NCBI RefSeq assembly: GCF_000964005.1
Contig: NZ_JXYP01000015.1
Span: 1 to 64,000, forward strand
Direction of reading: 5' to 3'
Source: Williamsia herbipolensis
GTDB lineage: Bacteria; Actinomycetota; Actinomycetes; Mycobacteriales; Mycobacteriaceae
DNA: 64,000 bases
In this document: positions 8,323-20,822 of the stretch, piece after piece
How the letters are laid out: the number at the start of each line of letters is the position of its first letter
Numbering within the stretch: the first letter of the stretch is position 1
Translations under genes and position numbers: made by a program
The notes under the pieces: generated by a model
Told to the model about the DNA's origin: nothing
The model's database searches: none
The model's input: only the letters and a program-made list of their open reading frames with translations

Positions 8323-9290
8323 CCCGACCCCAACCACGTCAGCAGGCCGCGGCCGTCGCGCGCGCCGCCGCCATGACCGGAGCCGTCGACCTGTCGGTTC
8401 TCAAGGAGCGCGCCGACGCCGCCCGGAACCGCCCCGCGACACCGCAGGCCCCGCGCCCGCCCGCCGGCAACGACGGTGCAGGGACCGTGGCCGCGGTACC
8501 CGCCGTCGTCGAGGTCACCGAGGCCACGTTCGAGGCCGAGGTCATCGCGCGTTCCGACCAGGTGCTCGTGCTGGTCGATCTGTGGGCCACCTGGTGCGAG
8601 CCCTGCAAGCAGCTCTCCCCGTTGCTCGACCGTCTCGCCGAGGAGGCGAGCGGGCAGTGGATCCTCGCGACCATCGACATCGACGCCAACCCCCGTATCG
8701 CGCAGGCCTTCGGCGTGCAGTCGGTACCCACAGTCGTCGCGATCGCGCAGGGGCAGCCCGTCGCCGCGTTCCAGGGTGTCCAGCCCGCCGCCCAGATCAC
8801 CGCGTGGGTCGACGAGATCCTCGCCAAGGTCGGTGACCGCCTGACCGGTCTGCCCGCCGCCGATGGTGCCGAGGCGCCCGATCCGATCGACCCACGGATG
8901 GCCGAGGCGGAGTCCAAGCTCGACGAGGGTGACTTCGACGGCGCGCTCGCCGCGTATCAGGCACTGGCCCAGGCCGAACCGGGCAACGTCGAGGCCGCCT
9001 CGGCCGCCCGCAACATCGAGTTCGTCATCCGGGCGCAGGCCGCCGACCCCTCCGTGGTCGACACCGCCGCACCCGACGACATCGAGGGTCAGTTCGCAGC
9101 GGCCGACGTCCTGCTGCTCAACCAGCGACCCGACGACGCGTTCGACCGGCTCATCGCGCTGGTGCGCGCGACCTCCGGCGACGACCGCTCGGCGGTCCGC
9201 ACACGCCTGCTGTCCCTCTTCGAGCTCTTCGATCCGTCGGAGCCGTTCGTCGTGTCCGCCCGTCGCAAGCTCGCCAGCGCCCTCTACTGA
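8319..9290 (+). CDS. ybbN: Thioredoxin-TPR co-chaperone (YbbN/CnoX family)
   Basis: A 323-residue cytoplasmic protein with an N-terminal low-complexity Ala/Pro/Arg stretch (1-60), a thioredoxin domain (about 62-170), and a C-terminal TPR-like helical region (about 190-323). The thioredoxin site is WCEPC with C93 and C96, so both Cys are kept, and the cis-Pro lies in QSVPTVV. Members of this family hold oxidised proteins and pass them to chaperones. GTG 8319 overlaps the MFS stop by four bases, and no better start exists. It corresponds in position to Rv1324. It faces glgB head-on with a 14-base gap. Confidence 0.9.
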   Translation: MTRPQPRQQAAAVARAAAMTGAVDLSVLKERADAARNRPATPQAPRPPAGNDGAGTVAAVPAVVEVTEATFEAEVIARSDQVLVLVDLWATWCEPCKQLSPLLDRLAEEASGQWILATIDIDANPRIAQAFGVQSVPTVVAIAQGQPVAAFQGVQPAAQITAWVDEILAKVGDRLTGLPAADGAEAPDPIDPRMAEAESKLDEGDFDGALAAYQALAQAEPGNVEAASAARNIEFVIRAQAADPSVVDTAAPDDIEGQFAAADVLLLNQRPDDAFDRLIALVRATSGDDRSAVRTRLLSLFELFDPSEPFVVSARRKLASALY

Positions 9291-9304
9291 GACCGATCGG
9301 TGGG

Positions 9305-11544
9305 TCAGCCGGCGGGCTGGATCCAGATGGCGCCGTTGGCGGGCAACGTCATCCGCGCCGAGGTGGGACGCCCGTGCCACGGGTCGCCGTCGGCGACGAT
9401 CGAGCCCATGTTGCCCTCGCCGGTCCCGCTGTAGTGCGGGGAATCGGTGTTGAGCACCTCGGTCCATCGGCCCGCCGTGGGCAACCCGACCCGGTAGTCG
9501 GTCTGGGTGACGCCGGAGAAGTTGAACACGCAGGCCAGCACGCTACCGTCGGACCCGAAGCGTAGGAAGCTGATGATGTTGTTCGCGGTGTCGTTGGCGT
9601 CGATCCACGAGTAGCCGTTGGGTGTGGTGTCCTGCGTGTAGAGCGCCGGGGTCGCGCGGTAGACGCGGTTGAGGTCGGCGACCAACGACTCGATCCCGGA
9701 GTGCAGTTCGCCCTCCCAGCCGGTGCGCTGGTCCCAGTCGAGGCTGCGCTCCTCCGACCACTCGGCCACCTGCCCGAAATCCTGGCCCATGAACAGCAGT
9801 TGCTTACCCGGGTGAGCCCACATGTACGCCAACGTGACCCGGACGCCGGCGGCCTTGGCGTGCGAATCGCCGGGCATGCGGGTCCACAGCGTCCCCTTGC
9901 CGTGCACCACCTCGTCGTGGCTGATCGGCAGCACGAAGTTCTCGCTCCACGCGTACATGAGCGAGAACGTGATCTCGTGATGGTGGTGGCTGCGATGGAT
10001 CTGATCGCGCCCGAGGTATCCGAGCGTGTCGTGCATCCAGCCCATGTTCCACTTCATCGTGAACCCGAGTCCGCCCAGATTGGTGGCGCGGGTGACACCG
10101 GGCCACGACGTCGACTCCTCGGCGATGGTCACCACGCCCGGATGATGTTTGTGGACGGTGGCGTTCATCTCCTGGAGGAACTGCACGGCCTCGAGGTTCT
10201 CGCGTCCGCCGTAGATGTTCGGACTCCACCCGCCGTCGGGGCGCGAGTAGTCGAGGTAGAGCATCGAGGCGACGGCGTCGACACGGAGACCGTCGATGTG
10301 GAACTCCTCGAACCAGTACAGCGCGTTCGCGACGAGGAAGTTGCGGACCTCGTTTCGCCCGAAGTCGAAGACGTATGTGCCCCAGTCGAGTTGCTCACCA
10401 CGCTTGGGGTCGCTGTGCTCGTAGAGCGGCAGACCGTCGAACCGCGCCAGCGCCCAGTCGTCCTTGGGGAAGTGGGCAGGCACCCAGTCGACGAGGACGC
10501 CGATGCCCAGTGTGTGCAGATGGTCGACGAACGCCCGGAAGTCGTCGGGGCTGCCGAAGCGCGACGTCGGCGCGTAGTACGACGTGACCTGGTAGCCCCA
10601 CGAGCCGCCGAACGGGTGCTCGGCGACGGGGAGCAACTCGACGTGCGTGTAGCCCATGCGAGAGACGAATTCGCCGAGCTCGGTGGCCAGTTCGCGATAG
10701 TCGAGGCCGACACGCCATGATCCGAGGTGCACCTCGTAGACGCTCATCGGCTCGTCGGTCGGGGTCGAGGACGCGCGCCGCGCGGTCCACGCGTCATCGG
10801 TCCACCGGTGATCGCTCTCGGCGACGACCGACGCCGTCGACGGTGGCACCTCGGTGCACCGCGCCATCGGGTCGGCCTTCTCGCGGGTGACGCCATCGCT
10901 GCCGACGATCCGGAACTTGTAGCGGGTCCCCGGGCCGATGTCGGGGACGAAGACCTCCCACACACCACTCGACCCCAGCGACCGCATCGGGGTCGAGCGA
11001 CCGACCCAGCCGTCGAACGACCCGATGACGGTGATCCCGCGGGCGTTGGGAGCCCACACCGAGAACGCCGTGCCGGTGACGGTGCCGTCGGGGGTGTCGT
11101 AGCTGCGCCCGATCGCACCGAGGATGTCCCAGAGTCGTTCGTGACGCCCCTCGGCGAAGAGGTGCAGATCGAGCTCACCGAGGCTGGGGAGGAAGCGGTA
11201 TCCGTCGGCGACGACGAAATCCGTTGTCCCACCGGCAGCCTCGGGGTAGCTGACGCGGTAGCGGTAGTCGATGAGATCGACGATGGGCACCGCGGTGACG
11301 AACAGTCCCTCGGACTGGTGGCGGAGAGGGAACTCCTCGCCACCGATGATCGCGACCACTGCCGATGCGTCGGGACGCAGGGTGCGCAGGATGGTGTGTC
11401 CGGGCGCGGGATGCGCGCCGAGCACCGAGTGCGGATCGTGGTGGATCCCCGTGCGCAACAGGTGCAGATCCTGCGCGGACATCGCCGGGTCCACGGGGTC
11501 GGCCGCCGCGGTCGGTCGGTGGGGGGTGGGAGGATCGACTGTGC

Positions 11545-11548
<4 letters not shown>
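9305..11548 (-). CDS. glgB: 1,4-alpha-glucan branching enzyme GlgB
   Basis: A 747-residue GH13 branching enzyme that transfers alpha-1,4 segments to alpha-1,6 positions in glycogen-like cytoplasmic glucan. Two N-terminal carbohydrate/beta-sandwich modules (about 20-225) precede the (beta/alpha)8 barrel, which starts at [12 protein letters not shown]. The catalytic nucleophile is D424 in [10 protein letters not shown], the acid is in [11 protein letters not shown], and the transition-state Asp is in [15 protein letters not shown] 11548 overlaps the glgE stop (GTGA), so GlgB is coupled to GlgE. This is the GlgE pathway arrangement, in which GlgE makes linear maltooligomers and GlgB branches them. 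Confidence 0.96.
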
Positions 11549-13563
<2,015 letters not shown>

Positions 13564-13715
13564 CCGTTGGCCACCCTTCGTGCTCTTCGGTCGCGCCGCG
13601 ACAGGTGTCGGACGCGCTCACGCTCGCTCTCGCGTGGGTCGCCTCCAACCGTAGGGGATCGGCGGGCGTTTGGCGCCAGGACTCCCCACCGGGTCGGCGA
13701 CACGCGCCGTTCGCA

Positions 13716-15776
13716 TCAGCCGGCGGTGGTGGGCTCGCTCTGCAATCGGGTCAGCGCCGCGCGGACCACGGCGGGATCGGTGGTCTGCCAGAACGGCGGG
13801 AGCGATGCGCGCAGGTAACCGCCGTAGCGCGCGGTCACCAGTCGGGGGTCGAGGATCGCCACGACCCCCCGGTCGTCGGTCGCGCGCAGCAGCCGTCCCG
13901 CGCCCTGGGCGAGCAGCAGGGCGGCGTGGTTCGCCGCGACCGCCAGGAACCCGTTGCCGCCGCGGGCTGCGACCGCGCTCTGGCGGGCGATGAGCAGGGG
14001 ATCGTCGGGTCGAGGGAACGGGACGCGGTCGATCAGCACCAATGACAGCGACGGGCCCGGTACATCGACGCCCTGCCACAGCGACAGCGTGCCGAACAGA
14101 CAGGTGGCCTCGTCCGCGGCGAACTGCTCGATCAGCGTGCCGGTGGCGTTCTCGCCCTGGCACAGGATCGGGGTGTCGATGCGCGTCCGGACCGCGGCCG
14201 CGGCCTCCTTCGCCGCACGCATGGAGGAGAACAGGCCGAGGGTGCGTCCGCCGGCGGCGGTGATGAGCTGCACCATCTCGTCGAGGGTCGCCTCGGCGAT
14301 CGACGCGCGACCCGGCGGGTCGAGATGGGCGGCGACGTAGAGGATCGCGCAGCGGCGGTAGTCGAACGGCGACCCGACGTCGAGGCCCTGCCACCGGATG
14401 GTGTCGCCGTCGGCCGGTGTCGGGCTGCCGGTGGCCGTGAGGTCGGAGAGGACGGCCGCCGACGCGTCGGCGCCGCGGCCGGAGATCGGCAGCCCCCAGT
14501 TGGCGGCGAGGCTGTCGAAGGTGCCGCCGACGGTCAGCGTCGCCGACGTCAGCACCGCGGTCGCCTCGGCGAACAGCGACGACCGCAGCAGTCCACCCAC
14601 CGACAGCGGCGCGATCCGCAGGGTCCGCCGGCGTTCGTCGCGCACCAGGTCCTCGGCGATCCACACGACGTCGCGACGCTTCGACTCGTCGGGTTCGTCG
14701 AAGGCACCGAGCAGTCGGACGGCGTTGTCGTGCAGGTCGTCGAGTGCGGTGATCGCCGCCGAGCGTGCAGCGGCACCGGTCGAATCGGTGCCGTCCCGCG
14801 CCGGGCCGATCGCCGAGCGTGCCCGCCACAAGCGGTCGCGCAGGCCGGCGAACGTGGCCCCGGCGCCGTCGGGCAACGACGTCCAGCGTCCCGGTGCGGT
14901 CGACTCGAGCAGCGCGGCGACGAGTTCCCCGGCGCCGTGGATGTCGTCGACCAACTCCTCGTCGATCAACTTCGAGCACCGCCTCGCGACGCCGGCGACC
15001 GTCGACGAGGCGATCTCCGCGGTCGCGACCGAGGTGATCCGGTCGACGAGTTCGTGCGCCTCGTCGACGATCACGACATCGTGTTCGGGCAGGACGTTGA
15101 ACCCGCTCATCGCGTCGATCGCGAGCATGGCGTGGTTGGTCACCACGACGTCGGCGGCCGACGATCGACCGCGGGCGAGCTCGGCGAAGCAATCGGTGCC
15201 GTAGGAGCAGTTGGCCGCACCGAGGCACTCCCGCGCGGTCACGCTGACCTGCCGCCACGACCGGTCCATCACCGCGGTCGGGAGGTCGTCGCGGTCACCG
15301 GACTCGGTGTCGCTGACCCATTCGCGCAGACGCACCACCTCGCGGCCCACCCGGGAGGTGGTGAACGGGTCGAACAGTTCCTCGGTCTGCTCCTCGGCCT
15401 CGCCGGAGTGGATCTTGTTGAGGCATATGTAGTTCGCGCGGCCCTTGAGGATCGCGAAGCTCGGTTCGCGGCCCAGCGGCATTCGGAGCGCGGTGGCCAG
15501 GCGGGGCAGGTCGCGGTCGATCAGCTGTCGCTGCAGCGCGATCGTCGCCGTCGACACCACCACGGTCGAACCGGACTCGACGGCGTGCCGCAGTGCCGGC
15601 ACGAGGTAGGCGAGTGACTTACCGGTACCCGTACCGGCCTGGACGGCCAGGTGCTCGCCGGTGTCGATGGCGTTCGCGACCGCCGACGCCATGGCGAGTT
15701 GCCCGTCGCGGTGGCGACCGCCGAGGGCCGACACCGCCGAGGCGAGCAGTTCGGTGACCGGGGGGAGTGCGGTCAC
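13716..15776 (-). CDS. dinG: ATP-dependent DNA helicase DinG
   Basis: A 686-residue superfamily 2, XPD-like 5'-3' helicase involved in resolving DNA damage structures. Walker A is AGTGTGKS at 47-54, the DEAH box is VDEAHELV, and the C-terminal motif VI is QGAGRLLR. Four cysteines suited to hold a 4Fe-4S cluster are present: C118, C184, C190 and C196. GTG 15776 overlaps the pncB stop by four bases (GTGA), so it is translated with pncB. This is the Rv1329c-Rv1330c arrangement. Confidence 0.95.
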   Translation of the reverse strand: MTALPPVTELLASAVSALGGRHRDGQLAMASAVANAIDTGEHLAVQAGTGTGKSLAYLVPALRHAVESGSTVVVSTATIALQRQLIDRDLPRLATALRMPLGREPSFAILKGRANYICLNKIHSGEAEEQTEELFDPFTTSRVGREVVRLREWVSDTESGDRDDLPTAVMDRSWRQVSVTARECLGAANCSYGTDCFAELARGRSSAADVVVTNHAMLAIDAMSGFNVLPEHDVVIVDEAHELVDRITSVATAEIASSTVAGVARRCSKLIDEELVDDIHGAGELVAALLESTAPGRWTSLPDGAGATFAGLRDRLWRARSAIGPARDGTDSTGAAARSAAITALDDLHDNAVRLLGAFDEPDESKRRDVVWIAEDLVRDERRRTLRIAPLSVGGLLRSSLFAEATAVLTSATLTVGGTFDSLAANWGLPISGRGADASAAVLSDLTATGSPTPADGDTIRWQGLDVGSPFDYRRCAILYVAAHLDPPGRASIAEATLDEMVQLITAAGGRTLGLFSSMRAAKEAAAAVRTRIDTPILCQGENATGTLIEQFAADEATCLFGTLSLWQGVDVPGPSLSLVLIDRVPFPRPDDPLLIARQSAVAARGGNGFLAVAANHAALLLAQGAGRLLRATDDRGVVAILDPRLVTARYGGYLRASLPPFWQTTDPAVVRAALTRLQSEPTTAG

Positions 15777-17092
15777 GGAAGGGCGAAGCGGGTCGGGACC
15801 GCGGGCTCACCCGACGACAGGCTCAACCCCTCCCACGGCAGGCTGACGAGTGCGGACGCGAGATGCTCTCGGCTGTCGGTGATCGACGGCAGGTCGTCGA
15901 CCGGTTCTCCGCCCCGCACCAGCGGGATCTGGAGAGCGGTGGTGGTGAGTCCGTCGGTGTGGGGGACCGGTGACCCCGCCGGGTGGATGATCTCCTCGAC
16001 GATGGTGCCGGTGTCGCGCGCGGCGCGCGAGGCGGACTTGGCCCCTCCGCGGGACTCCTTGTGGCTGGACCGTTTCGCCACACCCACGCCGTCGACCTCG
16101 ACCAGCTTGTAGACCATGCCCGCGGTCGGGGCGCCGCTGCCGGTGACCAGTTGCGTCCCCACGCCGTACGCGTCGACCGGCTCGGCGCGCAGCGCGGCGA
16201 TCGCGTACTCGTCGAGATCGCCGGAGACCACGATGCGTGTGTTCGCCGCGCCGAGGTCGTCGAGTTGGGCGCGCACCTGACGGGCGAGCACGCCGAGGTC
16301 ACCGGAGTCGATGCGCACGCCTCCCAGTCCGGTGCCGGCCACCTCGACCGCGGTCGCGACCCCGCGGGTGATGTCGTAGGTGTCGACGAGCAGCGTGGTG
16401 CCCACCCCCAGCGCCGCGATCTGGGCGGCGAAAGCGGCCCGTTCCCCGTCGCCCGTGCCCCCGCCGAGCCCGACATGGGCCAGGGTGAAGGAGTGCGCGC
16501 TGGTCCCCGCGCCGGGGACCCCGTACCGGCGGGTCGCCTCGAGATTCGACGTCGACACCATGCCTGCGATGAACGCCGCGCGGGCGCACGCGACGGCCGC
16601 CGACTCGTGGGTGCGGCGCGATCCCATCTCGATGATCGGGCGGGAACCCGCGGCGGTCACCATCCGGGCCGCGGCGGAGGCGATCGCGCTGTCGTGGTTG
16701 AGGATCGACAGCGCCAGAGTCTCGAGCACGACCGCGTCGGCGAAGGTGCCCCGCACCGACAGGATCGGTGACCCGGGGAAGAACAACTCGCCCTCGCGGT
16801 ATCCGTCGATTTCGCCGGAGAAGCGGTAGGAGCGCAGCCAGTCGAGGGTCGCGTCGTCGACGACGTCGGCGAGGCTGCGCAGCTGCTCCTCACCGAACCG
16901 GAAACCGGCCAGCGCCTCGATCAGCCGTCCGGTCCCGGCGACGACCCCGTAACGACGGCCGTCGGGTAGGCGCCGTGCGAACACCTCGAACGTGCAACGA
17001 CGCCGCGCCGTACCGTCGCGCAGAGCTGCCGAGACCATGGTCAGCTCGTAGCGATCGGTGAACATGGCTGTGTTGTCGATGCTCACAATCAC
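15773..17092 (-). CDS. pncB: Nicotinate phosphoribosyltransferase
   Basis: A 439-residue enzyme that makes nicotinate mononucleotide from nicotinate and PRPP in NAD salvage. The N-terminal FTDRYELTM and the central [13 protein letters not shown] (conserved His in the phosphorylation loop) identify the family, and [15 protein letters not shown] supplies the phosphoribosyl-binding segment. GTG 17092 is used; a second GTG six bases further in is possible. It is divergent from clpS with about 80 bases between, which must hold both promoters. It is coupled with dinG downstream. Confidence 0.94.
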   Translation of the reverse strand: MIVSIDNTAMFTDRYELTMVSAALRDGTARRRCTFEVFARRLPDGRRYGVVAGTGRLIEALAGFRFGEEQLRSLADVVDDATLDWLRSYRFSGEIDGYREGELFFPGSPILSVRGTFADAVVLETLALSILNHDSAIASAAARMVTAAGSRPIIEMGSRRTHESAAVACARAAFIAGMVSTSNLEATRRYGVPGAGTSAHSFTLAHVGLGGGTGDGERAAFAAQIAALGVGTTLLVDTYDITRGVATAVEVAGTGLGGVRIDSGDLGVLARQVRAQLDDLGAANTRIVVSGDLDEYAIAALRAEPVDAYGVGTQLVTGSGAPTAGMVYKLVEVDGVGVAKRSSHKESRGGAKSASRAARDTGTIVEEIIHPAGSPVPHTDGLTTTALQIPLVRGGEPVDDLPSITDSREHLASALVSLPWEGLSLSSGEPAVPTRFALP

Positions 17093-17175
17093 CTACCCTG
17101 GGGGCCATGCGCGGACTGATGACGACCGCACGATTCCGAGGAGTTCGGACTCCGAGGCGGGATCGGCGAGCGCCG

Positions 17176-17493
17176 ATGCCGACTTTCGGTTCTGACGAGG
17201 CTACCCCGGCCGGTACCGCGGTCGCCGACCCCGACACGGCCGAGACGGACACCGAGATCGACCGTCCCTGGGTCACCATCGTGTGGGACGACCCGGTCAA
17301 TCTGATGCGCTACGTCACCTACGTGTTCCAGAAGTTGTTCGGCTACTCCGAGACCAAGGCGTCGGAGCTGATGATGCAGGTGCACAACGAGGGTCGGGCC
17401 GTGGTGTCGAGCGGCGACCGCGACTCGATGGAGCTCGACGTGCGCAAACTGCACGCCGCGGGGCTGTGGGCGACCATGCAGCGCGACAGCTGA
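17176..17493 (+). CDS. clpS: ATP-dependent Clp protease adaptor ClpS
   Basis: A 105-residue N-end-rule adaptor that hands substrates with hydrophobic N-termini to ClpC/ClpP. The folded core is clear: [20 protein letters not shown], then [24 protein letters not shown], ending at [11 protein letters not shown]. The DDPVNLM strand builds the N-degron pocket. The frame opens at 17107, but that extension is very basic and ATG 17176 gives the usual length of about 100 residues. It leads a plus-strand run clpS - DUF2017 - P1 peptidase, as in Rv1331-Rv1333. Confidence 0.93.
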   Translation: MPTFGSDEATPAGTAVADPDTAETDTEIDRPWVTIVWDDPVNLMRYVTYVFQKLFGYSETKASELMMQVHNEGRAVVSSGDRDSMELDVRKLHAAGLWATMQRDS

Positions 17494-17497
17494 TCGG

Positions 17498-18079
17498 GTG
17501 CAGAACTGGAGACGCCGGGGACGTGGTGGTTCACAGCGCATCACCGCCCGGCTCGACGCACACGAGAGTGAGCTGATCGCCTCGCTCGTCGGGTCGATGA
17601 CCGAACTGCTCGACGAGCGATCGCAGAGCGCGCCGACCGATGACCTGTCGGCCCTCACCGGCATCGAGACCGGACATTCCGCACCTCCCGACGACGCCAC
17701 GCTGGGTCGCCTGCTGCCCGATTTCCACCGGCCCGATCAGGATCGAGAACTGGTCGCCGACACCGTGACCGGCGATCTCAACGGCGCGCTGCGCAGCGTG
17801 CACGAACCGCACATCATCGCCACCAAGATGTCGGCGGCGCAGGTCGTGCTCGACACGTTGCCGCCCGGAGGAGGCGACGTGTCGCTGACCCCGGCCCAGG
17901 CCGAGCAGTGGCTCACCGCGGTCAACGACGTGCGACTCGCCCTCGGCGCCATGCTCGGTGTCACCGAACACACCCCTGATCAGCTGCCACCCGACGATCC
18001 CCAGGCCGCTCATCTCGACGTCTATCACTGGCTCACGGTGGTCCAGGAGCTGCTCGTCGTCGCCCTGATGGGGAAGTGA
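17498..18079 (+). CDS. DUF2017 protein
   Basis: A 193-residue actinobacterial protein of the DUF2017 family, function unknown, corresponding in position to Rv1332. It is mostly helical and acidic. The segments HESELIASLVGSMTELLDER (about 20-39) and TAVNDVRLALGAMLGVTE (about 140-157) are the most family-like. The GTG start lies only four bases after the clpS stop, and the stop overlaps the next start (GTGA). The constant position after clpS suggests a link to protein turnover, but this is not shown. Confidence 0.85.
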   Translation: MQNWRRRGRGGSQRITARLDAHESELIASLVGSMTELLDERSQSAPTDDLSALTGIETGHSAPPDDATLGRLLPDFHRPDQDRELVADTVTGDLNGALRSVHEPHIIATKMSAAQVVLDTLPPGGGDVSLTPAQAEQWLTAVNDVRLALGAMLGVTEHTPDQLPPDDPQAAHLDVYHWLTVVQELLVVALMGK

Positions 18080-19200
18080 CGGGTGCGGCGATGACCGGGG
18101 CGGACGAGCGACGCCGACGGTGGGTGCCCGGGCCGCGTGACGCCCTCGGCGATGTCGCCGGAGTCACGGTCGGCCAGGCTCACCGGATCGACGACGACGT
18201 GACGGTCGCGACCGACGAGACACCGGGCGCGGGGTGGGCGACGGGGACCACGGTCGTCGGGCTCCCCGTCGGTGCGGTGGCCGCCGTCGACGTCCGCGGG
18301 GGCGGTCCCGGCACACGCGAGACCGATCTGCTCGACCCGGCCAACACGGTGCAGACCGCGCACGCGATCGTCCTGTCGGGTGGCAGTGCCTACGGACTGG
18401 CCGCCGCCGACGGCGTGATGACCGCACTCGGCGAGGCCGGGGCGGGGCTGCCGATGAACGGCTTCGGCGACGTCGTGCCGATCGTGTCCGCGGCGGTCGT
18501 CTTCGACCTGCCGGTCGGGGGCTGGACCTGCCGACCCGATGCGGCCATGGGTGCCGCGGCGGTCGCGGCGGCGAGCGCCGACATCGTGTCGGGTTCCGTC
18601 GGTGGCGGTGCGGGTGCCCGGGCCGGGGTGCTCAAGGGCGGGGTCGGTACGGCGTCGGTGGTGCTCGACCACCCGGCCGCACCCGGTGTCACGATCGCGG
18701 CGCTGATGGTCGCCAACCCGGTCGGCGACGTCATCGACCCCGACACCGGTCTGCCGTGGGGGTGCGGACCGGCCGATCTCGACTACTTCGGGTTGGGGCC
18801 GGCGTCCCCGGAGGATCTCAAGGCCTATCGGGCACTGCACGCGAAGGCGACGGTGCTCAACACGACCATCGGCGTGGTGGCCACCGACGCCCGCCTCGAC
18901 CCGGCGTCGACGCGACGGATCGCGATGGCCGCGCACGACGGCATCGCCCACGCGGTCCGTCCGGCTCACTCACCCCTCGACGGCGACACCGTCTTCGCGG
19001 TGTCCACCGGGACGGTCGAGACCGTGCGCGCCGCGGCGGTGCCGACCGGGATGAACCCCGACGTCGCGGCGGTGGCCGTGCTGTCCGAGGCCGCCGCGGT
19101 CGTGGTGCGTCGGGCGATCGTCAACGCGGTGCTCGCGGCGACGGCGGTGGCGACGATCCCCACCTTCGCCGACACGTTGCCCTCGACGTCGCGTCGGTGA
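18076..19200 (+). CDS. P1 family peptidase (DmpA/S58 type)
   Basis: A 374-residue N-terminal-nucleophile aminopeptidase-type protein related to DmpA/BapA. These are made as precursors that cut themselves into alpha and beta chains. The likely cut is before a Thr in VLNTTIGVVATDA (near residue 259), leaving Thr as the nucleophile. The alpha chain carries VVGLPVGAVAAVDVRGGGPGT and VLSGGSAYGLAAADG, the family signatures. GTG 18076 overlaps the DUF2017 stop; ATG 18091 is an alternative start. The stop codon falls inside the first unit of a 15-bp tandem repeat. It matches Rv1333. The substrate cannot be told from sequence. Confidence 0.9.
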   Translation: MTGAAMTGADERRRRWVPGPRDALGDVAGVTVGQAHRIDDDVTVATDETPGAGWATGTTVVGLPVGAVAAVDVRGGGPGTRETDLLDPANTVQTAHAIVLSGGSAYGLAAADGVMTALGEAGAGLPMNGFGDVVPIVSAAVVFDLPVGGWTCRPDAAMGAAAVAAASADIVSGSVGGGAGARAGVLKGGVGTASVVLDHPAAPGVTIAALMVANPVGDVIDPDTGLPWGCGPADLDYFGLGPASPEDLKAYRALHAKATVLNTTIGVVATDARLDPASTRRIAMAAHDGIAHAVRPAHSPLDGDTVFAVSTGTVETVRAAAVPTGMNPDVAAVAVLSEAAAVVVRRAIVNAVLAATAVATIPTFADTLPSTSRR

Positions 19201-19243
19201 CATCTCCTCCGGGGACATCTCCTCGGGGGACATCTCCTCCGGG
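19199..19243 (+). repeat. Three tandem 15-bp repeats
   Basis: Three contiguous copies of gacatctcctccggg occupy 19199-19213, 19214-19228 and 19229-19243; the middle copy has one change (cctcgggg). The array begins within the TGA stop of the P1 peptidase gene and fills about half of the gap to the rhomboid gene. The unit length is a multiple of three. Confidence 0.9.
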
Positions 19244-19280
19244 GCACGAACGCCGGTAACCTCGGCTGGGTGATCGCCTC

Positions 19281-19952
19281 ATGAGCGCGCCGACGCCGGT
19301 CCCACCGCTCGGGACGCCGGACCCCCGCCGAACGGGTCCGCTGCACGATCGCGCCCTCTGGGTCCGTTCGGCGGTGGTGATGATCGTGATCATCGGGGTG
19401 CTCTACCTCGTCGAGGCCATCGACGCGGCCACGAACATGCGACTCGACGACGACGGGATCGTGCCGCGAGAGTCCGACGGGCTCGCCGGCATCGTGTGGT
19501 CGCCGTTCCTGCACGCGGGGTTCGACCACCTCACCTCGAACGCCACGGTGGGGGCGGTGCTCGGTTTCCTGCTGCTGCTCGCACGGCGGTTCGTCATCAC
19601 CACCGCGATCGTCTGGATCGTCTCCGGCTTCGGTGTGTGGTTGTTCGGCCCCGCCCACGTCTCGACCATCGGGGCCTCGGGCATCATCTTCGGCTGGCTC
19701 GCGTTCCTCCTCGTCCGCGGATTGTTCAACCGATCGCCGCTGCAGATCGTGCTCGGCGTCGTGCTCGCGCTGATCTACGGGTCGGTGCTGTGGGGCGTGC
19801 TCCCGACCCAACCGCAGATCTCCTGGCAGGCACACCTGTTCGGCGCCGTCGGCGGGGTGTTGGCCGCGTCGGTGCTCGCCGGACGTGACCGCCGCCGCGC
19901 CCGGTCGGCGCCCGCCACGCCGCCGATGTACGGCGGGAACACATCTCGGTGA
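19281..19952 (+). CDS. Rhomboid family intramembrane serine protease
   Basis: A 223-residue membrane protease. Six hydrophobic segments are visible between about residues 27 and 198. The catalytic Ser is S133 in GASGIIFG and the catalytic His is H185 in [12 protein letters not shown]; the HLTSNA motif (about 83-88) supplies the conserved oxyanion-side residues. ATG 19281 is the first good start. The stop overlaps the murI start (GTGA). In M. tuberculosis the homologous Rv1337 lies between cysM and murI; here it directly follows the P1 peptidase. Confidence 0.92.
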   Translation: MSAPTPVPPLGTPDPRRTGPLHDRALWVRSAVVMIVIIGVLYLVEAIDAATNMRLDDDGIVPRESDGLAGIVWSPFLHAGFDHLTSNATVGAVLGFLLLLARRFVITTAIVWIVSGFGVWLFGPAHVSTIGASGIIFGWLAFLLVRGLFNRSPLQIVLGVVLALIYGSVLWGVLPTQPQISWQAHLFGAVGGVLAASVLAGRDRRRARSAPATPPMYGGNTSR

Positions 19953-20773
19953 CACAGCCCGATCCGAGTGCCGCGACCTCCTCGCAGACCGCGCCGATCG
20001 GCATCTTCGACTCCGGGGTCGGCGGACTCACGGTGGCGCGTGCCATCGTCGATCAGCTCCCCGACGAGGACATCCTCTACGTCGGCGACACCGGCAACGG
20101 TCCCTACGGACCGCTGCGGATCCCCGACATCCGCGCCCACGCCCTCGCGATCGCCGACGACCTCGTCGACCACGGCGTGAAGGCGCTCGTCATCGCCTGC
20201 AACACCGCGTCCTCGGCGTGCCTCCGCGATGCCCGCGAGCGCTACCCGATCCCGGTGATCGAGGTGATCCTGCCGGCGGTACGTCGTGCGGTGAACACCA
20301 CGCGCTCGGGACGGATCGGGGTCATCGGCACCTCGGCGACGGTCACCTCACGTGCCTACGACGACGCGTTCGCCGCGGCCACCGATCTCGAGATCACCTC
20401 GGTGGCCTGCCCGCGGTTCGTCGACTTCGTCGAACGCGGGATCACCTCGGGACGTCAGATCCTCGGTCTCGCCGAGGGATACCTCGAACCGCTGCAGCAG
20501 GCGCGTGTCGACACCGTCGTCCTCGGCTGCACGCACTACCCGTTGCTCTCGGGGGTCATCCAGCTCGCGATGGGCGACGACGTCACGCTCGTCTCCAGCG
20601 CCGAGGAGACCGCCAAGGACGTGCTGCGGGTGCTGACCCAGCGCGACCTGCTGCACCCGCACACCGATCGCACCGCGCAGCGGGTGTTCCGCGCCACCGG
20701 CGACCCGGTGTCGTTCGCACGACTGTCCACGCGGTTCCTCGGTCCCGCGATCGGCGCCATCCAACACGCGTAA
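19949..20773 (+). CDS. murI: Glutamate racemase
   Basis: A 274-residue cofactor-independent racemase that makes D-glutamate for peptidoglycan. The two catalytic cysteines are C84 in ACNTASSA and C194 in GCTHYPLL, and the N-terminal [14 protein letters not shown] and [12 protein letters not shown] loops are intact. GTG 19949 overlaps the rhomboid stop. It starts the run murI - MBL protein - rph - rdgB, identical to Rv1338-Rv1341. Confidence 0.96.
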   Translation: MTQPDPSAATSSQTAPIGIFDSGVGGLTVARAIVDQLPDEDILYVGDTGNGPYGPLRIPDIRAHALAIADDLVDHGVKALVIACNTASSACLRDARERYPIPVIEVILPAVRRAVNTTRSGRIGVIGTSATVTSRAYDDAFAAATDLEITSVACPRFVDFVERGITSGRQILGLAEGYLEPLQQARVDTVVLGCTHYPLLSGVIQLAMGDDVTLVSSAEETAKDVLRVLTQRDLLHPHTDRTAQRVFRATGDPVSFARLSTRFLGPAIGAIQHA

Positions 20774-20822
20774 AACACCATCGTCGATGCTGTGTGCCGC
20801 ATCACGTGGCACAGTGGGCGAC

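Noticed and set aside
18966-19955. Minus-strand open frame containing repeated MSPEE units
   Set aside because: The repeat comes from reading the 15-bp tandem array backwards; the rest lies opposite the rhomboid and peptidase genes.
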